From Mycolicibacterium frederiksbergense (GTDB lineage: Bacteria; Actinomycetota; Actinomycetes; Mycobacteriales; Mycobacteriaceae): a stretch of DNA of 64,000 bases. Shown here one piece after another: positions 57,632 through 64,000 of this stretch. The number at the start of each line of letters is the position of its first letter. Within the stretch, counting starts at the first letter, position 1. The position numbers and the translations under genes were made by a program. The stretch covers positions 4,076,249 through 4,140,248 of the forward strand of contig NZ_CP038799.1 of the NCBI RefSeq assembly GCF_012223425.1, given 5' to 3'. The notes beneath the pieces are model-generated. The model ran no database searches and was not told where the DNA came from. It was given only the letters and a program-made list of their open reading frames with translations.

Positions 57632-59371
57632 TCACTTCGGGATCAGGCCGTTGGCCACCGTCGAGAACAGCTTCTGATAGCCCGAACCGGTGATCCGGAC
57701 GAACACGTCGAGGATCTTCGCGTCGGCGCCGACCAGTACCCGGGCGCGATCCTTGCGGACCGCCTCCAGGATGATCTTGGCGGCCTTCTCCGGGCTGGTC
57801 TTGGCGAGCTTCTTGTCGAAGGCGTTGGCCATCTTCTGCACGTCGATACCCTCGGCGGCGGTGGCGTTGCGCGCGATCGCGGTCTTGATGCCGCCTGGGT
57901 GCACGCAGGTCACCTTGACCGGGTGCTTGGCCACGGCCATCTCCTGGCGCAGGGCCTCGGTGAATCCGCGCACCGCGAACTTCGCCGCGTTGTAGGCGGC
58001 CTGGCCGGGCACCGAGAAGATGCCGAAGAGGCTGGAGACGTTGACGACGTGCCCGTCACCGGATTCGATCAGGTGCGGCAGGAAGGACTTGGTGCCGTTG
58101 ACGACGCCCCAGAAGTCGACGTCCATAATCCGCTCGATGTCCTTGTAGGAGCTGACCTCGATATCGCCGGAGTACGCGATCCCGGCGTTGTTGTAGATCT
58201 GGTTGACCTTGCCGAAATGCTCCTTGACCGCGCCGGCGTACAGCTCGAAGGCCTCACGCTCGGTGACGTCGAGGCGATCGGCCTTGACCGGTGCGCCGAT
58301 GGCCTTCAGACGCTCCTCGGTGACTGCCAGCCCCTCGGTGTCGACATCGCTGATCGCCAGCTTGGCGCCGGAGCGGCCCAGCTCGACGGCCAGTGCCTGC
58401 CCGATGCCCGAGCCGGCGCCCGTCACGACGCAAACTTTTCCGGCAAAGCCCTCCATGCGCACACTCCTGTCGTGACCAACTGTTGTTCGATTGTGTTCGA
58501 CCTTAGCCGTTACCGGCGGTACCGCAGCCGACCGGGTCGGTCCGTTCTCCACGAACGCGGTGACGAGGTCGGCGAACTCGTCGGGCCGCTCGATCTGCGG
58601 CATGTGTCCGGCACCGGCGAACAGGTGGACCTGAGCGTCGGGAAACTGCCGCCGGGCCGCGCCGAGGTGAACCGCTGGCAGGATGCGGTCGCGGTCGCCC
58701 CAGATCAACAGGGTGGGCCGGGGATGCGCGGCCACCGCCGCCAACAGACCCTCGCGCCACTGCGGGCGGACTCCGCGCGCGGTGCCGAGCTGGTTGGCGA
58801 TCTCGTGCAGAAATGCCCCGGCGCCGGGCTGCGCAGCGATCCGCAGCGCATGCTCGACGCGTTCGGGGGTGGCCAGTGCCGGGTCGGCGAAGATCCGGCG
58901 TTCCATCAGCCGGGCGCCGGCCGCGGTGCTGTGGGTGGCGGCGTAGCGGCCGAGCCCGGGCAGCGACAACATCTTCAGCAGCGGGGTGACCTCGGCGCCG
59001 AAACCGGCACTGTTGACCAGGGTCAGGCTGGCGACCCGGTCGGGGTGGGCGGCCAGGAGCTGCATGGCGACCGCACCGCCGAGCGAGTTGCCGATGACGT
59101 GGCATGGCCGGGTTTCGCCGAGCTCGGCGAGGGTGCCGGCCACCCCGTCGGCCAGGGCGCCCAGATCGGCGGGTCCCTCCCGGCGGGCCGAGAACCCGAA
59201 CCCCGGCTGGTCCGGGGCGATCACATAGAAGCGTCGCGACAGTCGCTCCACCTGCTCGGACCAGTCCTCGAGACTGCGGGAGATGCCGTGCAGCAACAGC
59301 ACCGGCCTGTTCTGGGGGTCACCGGCGGTCTGGACTCGGACGGCACGGTCATCGACCGTCAGAAGGCGCAT
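57632..59371 (-). CDS. Alpha/beta hydrolase-SDR fusion protein
   Basis: One uninterrupted frame of 579 residues. Residues 1-290 are an alpha/beta hydrolase: LLLHGISRSLEDW (oxyanion), HVIGNSLGGAV with nucleophile S96, LLIWGDRDRILP (Asp) and FAGAGHMPQIE (His). From residue 306 an SDR begins (MEGFAGKVCVVTGAGSGIGQ), with NNAGIAY, SSLFGIF and YNAAKFAVRG. The SDR half corresponds to Rv1245c, a stand-alone protein. EphD (Rv2214c) has the same order of domains, so the fusion is plausible. An internal ribosome-binding site may also produce the SDR alone from 58456. ATG at 59371 preferred over a TTG at 59389. Confidence 0.82.
   Translation of the reverse strand: MRLLTVDDRAVRVQTAGDPQNRPVLLLHGISRSLEDWSEQVERLSRRFYVIAPDQPGFGFSARREGPADLGALADGVAGTLAELGETRPCHVIGNSLGGAVAMQLLAAHPDRVASLTLVNSAGFGAEVTPLLKMLSLPGLGRYAATHSTAAGARLMERRIFADPALATPERVEHALRIAAQPGAGAFLHEIANQLGTARGVRPQWREGLLAAVAAHPRPTLLIWGDRDRILPAVHLGAARRQFPDAQVHLFAGAGHMPQIERPDEFADLVTAFVENGPTRSAAVPPVTAKVEHNRTTVGHDRSVRMEGFAGKVCVVTGAGSGIGQALAVELGRSGAKLAISDVDTEGLAVTEERLKAIGAPVKADRLDVTEREAFELYAGAVKEHFGKVNQIYNNAGIAYSGDIEVSSYKDIERIMDVDFWGVVNGTKSFLPHLIESGDGHVVNVSSLFGIFSVPGQAAYNAAKFAVRGFTEALRQEMAVAKHPVKVTCVHPGGIKTAIARNATAAEGIDVQKMANAFDKKLAKTSPEKAAKIILEAVRKDRARVLVGADAKILDVFVRITGSGYQKLFSTVANGLIPK
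58454..58470 (-). promoter_or_regulatory. Internal ribosome-binding site and ATG of the SDR half
   Basis: On the minus strand AGGAG stands 7 nt before the ATG at 58456, which begins MEGFAGKV, the typical N-terminus of the stand-alone SDR. The sequence just upstream, around 58480-58500, contains the repeated GAACA motif (TCGAACACAATCGAACAACA). It suggests that the SDR can be translated separately even though no stop codon separates it from the hydrolase. Confidence 0.5.
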
Positions 59372-59495
59372 CCAACCATGATGTGACAATCATCTCGCGA
59401 AGCCCAGTGGCAGAACGCATCTCATTGGACCACCGATGGTGCATTTTGTGCGCTGGGAGTGTAACGATGCCCGCGCGCGCAGCGATGCCCCCATC

Positions 59496-59843
59496 ATGAT
59501 GCGTTTGCGATTCGCGGTTGCCGCCGGTGCCGTCCTGTCCGCCGGTCTGCTGGCCGCCGCCCCCGCCCAGGCCGATCCGGCCACCGACTTCCTGAACACC
59601 CTGGACGGGTCGGGTCTGAGCGGCATCAACCCGGCCGACGCAGTCTCGGCGGGGCAGTCGGTGTGCCCGGTGCTGGCAGACGGCGGCCAGAACCTCGCCG
59701 ATGTCGCCGGGCAGGTCTCGGACACGATCGGGCGTCCGCTCGGGCCGGCCACCATGTTCACCGGGTTCGCGATCTCGGCGTTCTGCCCGGGCGCGATGAC
59801 ATCCCTGGCCAACGGTGAGTCGCCGATCCCCGGTCTTTTCTGA
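59496..59843 (+). CDS. DUF732 secreted protein
   Basis: A precursor of about 115 residues. The signal peptide (MMRLRFAVAAGAVLSAGLLA then AAPAQA) is followed by a mature domain of the mycobacterial DUF732 type: DPATDFLNTLDGSGLSGINP, AVSAGQSVCPVLADG and a second Cys in ISAFCPGAMTS, giving one disulfide. Function unknown; DUF732 proteins are abundant small exported proteins in mycobacteria. Two adjacent ATG codons (59496, 59499) are possible starts; an upstream ATG at 59436 would give an atypical N-terminus. Confidence 0.82.
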   Translation: MMRLRFAVAAGAVLSAGLLAAAPAQADPATDFLNTLDGSGLSGINPADAVSAGQSVCPVLADGGQNLADVAGQVSDTIGRPLGPATMFTGFAISAFCPGAMTSLANGESPIPGLF

Positions 59844-59855
59844 CCTCGCACGTGC

Positions 59856-59894
59856 AGAAGGTCGCGAGAATCATCCGGATTCTCGCGACCTTCT
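59856..59894. terminator. Perfect 17-bp hairpin between convergent DUF732 gene and kgd
   Basis: AGAAGGTCGCGAGAATC (59856-59872) and GATTCTCGCGACCTTCT (59878-59894) form a perfect stem with a 5-nt loop. It lies 12 nt after the DUF732 stop and 15 nt after the kgd stop on the other strand. Its strength and position between two convergent stops make it a probable bidirectional terminator. Confidence 0.8.
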
Positions 59895-59909
59895 CCACGT
59901 CGGGCGGAA

Positions 59910-62900
59910 CTACGGCGCGAACGCTTCGTCGATGATCTCCTGCTGCTCGACCGCGTGCACCTTCGAGGAACCCGAGGACGGAGCCGACATGGCGCGCCGG
60001 GAGATGCGCTTGATCCCGGTCAGCTTCTCCGGCAACAACTCCGGCAGGGAAAGCCCGAACGTCGGCCAGGCACCCTGGTTGGCCGGCTCCTCCTGCACCC
60101 AGAAGTACTGCGACACATTGGGGTACTCGTCGAGGGTCGCGTTAAGCCGGCGCCGCGGCAGCGGGTAGAGCTGCTCGATGCGGATGATCGCCACATCATC
60201 ACGCTTCTCCTTGGCCTTGCGGGCCACCAGCTCGTAGTAGATCTTGCCGCTGGTGAGCAGCACTCGCTTGACCTTCGACCGCTCGCCGATGCCCTCTTCG
60301 TAGGTGGGCTCTTCCAGCACCGAGCGGAACTTGATCTCGGTGAAGTCCTTGACCTCGCTGACCGCGGCCTTGTTGCGCAGCATCGACTTCGGGGTGAAGA
60401 CGATCAGCGGCCGGTGGATACCGTCGAGGGCGTGCCTGCGCAGCAGGTGGAAGTAGTTCGCCGGGGTCGAGGGCATTGCCACGGTCATCGAGCCCTCGGC
60501 GCACACCTGCAGGAAGCGCTCGATACGGCCCGACGTGTGGTCGGGACCCTGGCCCTCGTGACCGTGTGGCAGCAGCAACACGACATCGGAGAGCTGGCCC
60601 CACTTGGCCTCGCCAGAGGAGATGAACTCGTCGATGATCGACTGCGCGCCGTTGACGAAATCGCCGAACTGGGCCTCCCACAACACGATTGCCCCGGGGT
60701 TGCCCACCGAGTAGCCGTATTCGAAGCCTACCGCCGCGAACTCGGACAGTGCCGAGTCGTACACCATGAAGCGGCCACCGGTCGGGTTGCCGTCGGTATC
60801 GGCGGTCAGCAGGTCCAGGGGGGTGAACTCGGCGCCGGTCTTGCGGTCGATGATCACCGCGTGACGCTGGGTGAACGTGCCGCGCCGGACGTCCTGGCCG
60901 GTCAGGCGGACCGTCTTGCCTTCGGAGACAAGCGATCCGAGGGCCAGCAGCTCGCCCATGGCCCAGTCCACCTTGCCCTCGTAGGCCATCTCGCGACGCT
61001 TGTCGAGCACCGGCTGCACGCGCGGATGCACGTTGAAGTTCTCCGGCACGGCCAGGTGCGCATCACCGATCCGCGCCAGCACCGACTTGTCGACGGCGGT
61101 GTTGAGGCCCTTTGGTGTCTGCTGGTCGGCCTCGACCGATTCGCTCGGCTCGATCTCGTGCTTCTCCAGCTCGCGGACCTCGTTGAACACCCGCTCCAGT
61201 TGGCCCTGGTAGTCGCGCAGCGCGTCCTCGGCCTCCTTCATCGAGATGTCGCCGCGGCCGATCAGCGCCTCGGTGTAGGACTTGCGGACACCACGCTTGG
61301 TGTCGATCACGTCGTACATGCCGGGCTGCGTCATCGACGGGTCGTCGCCCTCGTTGTGCCCGCGGCGGCGGTAGCACAGCATGTCGATGACGACGTCCTT
61401 GTTGAACTTCTGCCGGAAGTCGATGGCCAGCTTGGCCACCCACACACACGCCTCGGGATCGTCGCCGTTGACGTGGAAGATCGGCGCGCCGACCATCTTG
61501 GCGACATCGGTGCAGTACTCGCTGGAGCGCGAATCGTGCGGCGAGGTGGTGAAGCCGATCTGGTTGTTCACGATGATGTGGATGGTGCCGCCGGTGCGGT
61601 AACCCCGCAGCAGCGCCAGGTTCAGCGTCTCGGCCACCACACCCTGACCGGCGAACGCGGCGTCACCGTGCAGCATCATCGGCACCACCGAGAAGGCGGC
61701 ATGCCCCTCCGGGGAGGTGAAGTCGATGATGTCCTGCTTGGCACGGACCAGGCCTTCGAGCACCGGGTCGACGGCCTCGAGGTGGCTCGGGTTGGCCACC
61801 AGCGACACCGCAATATCGTTGTCGCCGAACATCTGCAGGTAGGTGCCGGTCGCGCCGAGGTGGTACTTGACGTCACCGGAGCCGTGCGCCTGACTCGGGT
61901 TCAGGTTGCCCTCGAACTCGCCGAAGATCTGGCTGTAGGGCTTGCCGACGATATTGGCCAGCACGTTGAGCCGGCCGCGGTGCGGCATGCCGATGACGAC
62001 CTCGTCGAGACCGTGCTCGGCGGCCTGGTCGATCGCGGCGTCCATCATCGGGATGACGGTCTCGGCGCCTTCGAGCGAGAAGCGCTTCTGCCCGACGTAC
62101 TTGGTCTGCAGGAACGTCTCGAACGCCTCGGCCGCGTTGAGCTTGCTCAGGATGTACTTCTGCTCGGCGACGGTCGGCTTGTCGTGCTTGGTCTCGACGC
62201 GCTCCTGGATCCAGCGCTGCTGCTCGGGTTCCAGGATGTGGGTGTACTCCACGCCGACGTGGCGGCAATAGGCGTCGCGCAGCACCGAGAGCACATCGCG
62301 CAGCTTCTTGTATTCGGCGCCGGCGAAACCGTCGACCTTGAACTCGCGGTCCAGATCCCACAGCGTCAGGCCGTGGGTCAGCACGTCGAGGTCGGGGTGG
62401 CTGCGGAAGCGGCCCTTGTCCAGTCGCAGCGGGTCGATATCGGCCATCAGGTGACCGCGGTTGCGGTACGCCGCGATCAGTTCGATGATCCGGGCGTTCT
62501 TGTCGTAGATGGAGTCCGGGTTGTCGGTCCGCCAGCGCACCGGCTCGTGCGGGATGCCCAGTTCGCGGAAGATCTCGTCGTAGAACTCGTCGTCGAGCAA
62601 CAGGGTGTGGATGGTGCGCAGGAAGTCACCGGACTCCGCACCCTGGATGATGCGGTGGTCATACGTCGACGTCAGGGTGATCAGCTTGCCGACACCCAGT
62701 TCGGCGATGCGCTCCTCGGAGGCGCCCTGGAACTCGGCGGGGTACTCCATGGCGCCGGCGCCGATGATCGCGCCCTGACCGCGCATCAGTCGCGGCACCG
62801 AGTGCACGGTGCCGATGGTGCCCGGGTTGGTCAGCGAGATGGTGACACCGGCGAAGTCCTCGGCGGTGAGCTTGCCGTCGCGCGCGCGCCGGACGATGTC

Positions 62901-63686
62901 CTCATACGCGGCGATGAACTGACCGAACGCCATCGTCTCGCACTTCTTGATGGCGGCCACGACCAGCGATCGGTTGCCGTCCTTACCGGCCAGGTCGATG
63001 GCCAGACCCAGATTGGTGTGCGCCGGGGTCACGACATTGGGCTTGCCGTCGACCTCGGCGAAGTGCCGGTTCATGTTCGGGAACTTCTTGACCGCCTGCA
63101 CGATGGCGTAGCCGAGCAGGTGGGTGAAGCTGATCTTGCCGCCGCGGGTGCGCTTGAGGTGGTTGTTGATGACCACCCGGTTGTCGATCATCGCCTTGGC
63201 CGGGATGGCCCGCACGCTGGTGGCCGTGGGCACGTCCAGTGAGGCGTTCATGTTCTTGACGACGGCGGCCGACGCGCCACGCAGCACGGTGTTCTCATCG
63301 CCCTCGGCCGCGGGGGCGGCGGGTGCGGGCTTCTTGGGGGCCGGCTCCGCCTTCGTGGCCGGGGCGGCGGCCTTCGGCGTCGCGGCCTCGGCCTTCGGAG
63401 CGGCCTTCGGAGCGGCCTTGGCCTCCGTCGTGGTCTCCGCCTTTGCTTCCGTCTTCGCCTCAGCCTTTGCCGGGGCAGACGGGGCGGGGGCGGCCTTTGC
63501 GGGCGCCGACGGCTTGGCCGCGGCGGGCTCGGATTTCTGGGCCGGGGTGTCCATCGACTCGGGGGCGTAGTCCACCAGGAACTCGTGCCAACTCGGATCC
63601 ACCGACGAAGGATCCTCGCGGAACTTGCGATACATCTCTTCGACGAGCCACTCGTTCTGTCCAAATGGTGATGGTGAACTGCTCAC
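59910..63686 (-). CDS. kgd: Multifunctional 2-oxoglutarate decarboxylase / dehydrogenase E1 (Kgd)
   Basis: A protein of 1258 residues. The short N-terminus (PFGQNEWLVEEMYRKF) is followed by an Ala/Lys/Pro linker (about 45-120), an E2o-like succinyltransferase domain (about 140-370) with the catalytic DHRIIQGAESGD, and the thiamine-diphosphate E1o part (about 400-1258) with IGMPHRGRLNVLANI, GDAAFAGQGVVAETLNLALL and NNQIGFTT. In mycobacteria it provides the E1 of the 2-oxoglutarate dehydrogenase complex and a decarboxylase/HOA synthase activity inhibited by GarA (recalled). The GTG at 63686 (SSSPSPFGQN) matches the known N-terminus. Confidence 0.96.
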   Translation of the reverse strand: MSSSPSPFGQNEWLVEEMYRKFREDPSSVDPSWHEFLVDYAPESMDTPAQKSEPAAAKPSAPAKAAPAPSAPAKAEAKTEAKAETTTEAKAAPKAAPKAEAATPKAAAPATKAEPAPKKPAPAAPAAEGDENTVLRGASAAVVKNMNASLDVPTATSVRAIPAKAMIDNRVVINNHLKRTRGGKISFTHLLGYAIVQAVKKFPNMNRHFAEVDGKPNVVTPAHTNLGLAIDLAGKDGNRSLVVAAIKKCETMAFGQFIAAYEDIVRRARDGKLTAEDFAGVTISLTNPGTIGTVHSVPRLMRGQGAIIGAGAMEYPAEFQGASEERIAELGVGKLITLTSTYDHRIIQGAESGDFLRTIHTLLLDDEFYDEIFRELGIPHEPVRWRTDNPDSIYDKNARIIELIAAYRNRGHLMADIDPLRLDKGRFRSHPDLDVLTHGLTLWDLDREFKVDGFAGAEYKKLRDVLSVLRDAYCRHVGVEYTHILEPEQQRWIQERVETKHDKPTVAEQKYILSKLNAAEAFETFLQTKYVGQKRFSLEGAETVIPMMDAAIDQAAEHGLDEVVIGMPHRGRLNVLANIVGKPYSQIFGEFEGNLNPSQAHGSGDVKYHLGATGTYLQMFGDNDIAVSLVANPSHLEAVDPVLEGLVRAKQDIIDFTSPEGHAAFSVVPMMLHGDAAFAGQGVVAETLNLALLRGYRTGGTIHIIVNNQIGFTTSPHDSRSSEYCTDVAKMVGAPIFHVNGDDPEACVWVAKLAIDFRQKFNKDVVIDMLCYRRRGHNEGDDPSMTQPGMYDVIDTKRGVRKSYTEALIGRGDISMKEAEDALRDYQGQLERVFNEVRELEKHEIEPSESVEADQQTPKGLNTAVDKSVLARIGDAHLAVPENFNVHPRVQPVLDKRREMAYEGKVDWAMGELLALGSLVSEGKTVRLTGQDVRRGTFTQRHAVIIDRKTGAEFTPLDLLTADTDGNPTGGRFMVYDSALSEFAAVGFEYGYSVGNPGAIVLWEAQFGDFVNGAQSIIDEFISSGEAKWGQLSDVVLLLPHGHEGQGPDHTSGRIERFLQVCAEGSMTVAMPSTPANYFHLLRRHALDGIHRPLIVFTPKSMLRNKAAVSEVKDFTEIKFRSVLEEPTYEEGIGERSKVKRVLLTSGKIYYELVARKAKEKRDDVAIIRIEQLYPLPRRRLNATLDEYPNVSQYFWVQEEPANQGAWPTFGLSLPELLPEKLTGIKRISRRAMSAPSSGSSKVHAVEQQEIIDEAFAP

Positions 63687-63825
63687 AGCAGCGTTTCGCC
63701 CCGATTCCTCTGTCCCAGCAGGCGAAGTCCGGCGTCGCCCGCGCGCTGTTTGTCTGCGGTTGCCCGCATTTGGCCGACTAAAGGCTACGCCTCGGAACAC
63801 ACCCCCACCACGAGAGTGCTACTTG

Positions 63826-64000
63826 TCACTCCAGCTGGGCTGAAGGCAGCACGTGTAGGGTCGACGGCCACCTCGGCGGCGGGCTGCCGAACGCGAGGCT
63901 CGCATTCTTGACGATTCGCTTGCCCATCAAGCGGTTACCGACACCTCCGACGACGGCGCCCACACCCACCGGCAGCAGTTTGCCGAAGGCGATGGCCCCG
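63826..64000 (-). CDS. EcsC family-like protein, 3' end (cut by window edge)
   Basis: The last 58 codons of a minus-strand gene whose start is outside the window. The translated end contains AIAFGKLLPVGVGAVVGGVG followed by NRLMGKRIVKNASLAFGSPP, and ends PSAQLE. The LPVGVGAxxGGxGNRLxGKRIV pattern is the C-terminal signature of EcsC-type proteins, which are membrane-associated and of unknown role. It is upstream of kgd on the same strand (139-bp gap) and in the position of M. tuberculosis Rv1249c. Confidence 0.72.
   Translation of the reverse strand, partial: GAIAFGKLLPVGVGAVVGGVGNRLMGKRIVKNASLAFGSPPPRWPSTLHVLPSAQLE

Noticed and set aside
59955..63242. A 1095-residue open frame on the plus strand, antisense to kgd
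   Set aside because: It has no recognisable domain, low-complexity composition typical of the antisense of a GC-rich gene, and lies fully within the well-conserved kgd coding sequence.

Overview
The window is chromosomal DNA of a high-GC actinobacterium, almost certainly a non-tuberculous Mycobacterium (Mycolicibacterium). The gene order is, from memory, largely collinear with M. tuberculosis Rv1186c to Rv1249c: proline regulator/rocA/putB, fadD36, dapD/dapE, LOG, fadD6, folP2-gpgS, tag, DUF3117, glgA/glgC, an exporter ABC pair with its TetR, an O-methyltransferase, sigE-rseA-htrA-tatB, mrp, an MgtE-like gene, lpqY-sugABC, corA, lpqZ, kgd. The evidence is the recognisable proteins plus strong GTG start use and leaderless-type starts. 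No rRNA, tRNA or CRISPR was seen.

Layout. 0.1-4.7 kb: a tight plus-strand operon (SnoaL-like protein, sulfotransferase, DUF1214-like protein, two SDRs, the second of the mycofactocin-coupled type), which looks like a small-molecule catabolism or modification module. 4.7-8.9 kb: PucR-type regulator divergent from the proline oxidation pair. 8.9-14 kb: NTF2-like protein, purine/pyrimidine permease with an unusual C-terminal leucine-rich-repeat-variant tail, a secreted protein, a Nudix hydrolase and fadD36 plus a VOC protein. 14-17.8 kb: divergent dapD/dapE (lysine and diaminopimelate synthesis), then an ABC-F protein preceded by a probable leader peptide. 17.8-23.7 kb: accessory zone with an EspC-like type VII substrate candidate, small membrane and secreted proteins, an acyltransferase-SGNH protein, a TPR protein and LOG. 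23.7-31.2 kb: lipid activation, glucosylglycerate synthesis and glycogen/maltosyl-phosphate synthesis. 31.2-37.2 kb: a decayed PAS-GGDEF gene, small proteins, and an ABC exporter operon with an autoregulatory TetR. 37.3-41.7 kb: the SigE envelope-stress module, TatB and Mrp. 41.8-43.2 kb: an IS110 insertion. 43.3-49.4 kb: lytic transglycosylase, DUF1003 and MgtE-like proteins, a CitE-like lyase and small membrane proteins. 49.5-54.4 kb: the LpqY-SugABC trehalose importer with a SUFU-like gene at its end. 54.4-64 kb: corA, malic enzyme, lpqZ, a hydrolase-SDR fusion, a DUF732 protein, kgd and the 3' end of an EcsC-like gene cut by the window edge.

The best candidates for a second look are the structured 5' leader of the IS110 element (possible bridge RNA), the leader peptide and alternative hairpins in front of the ABC-F gene, the permease-LRV fusion, and many genes with a TANNNT box 6-8 nt before the start codon, including divergent pairs whose two -10 boxes share a TA step.
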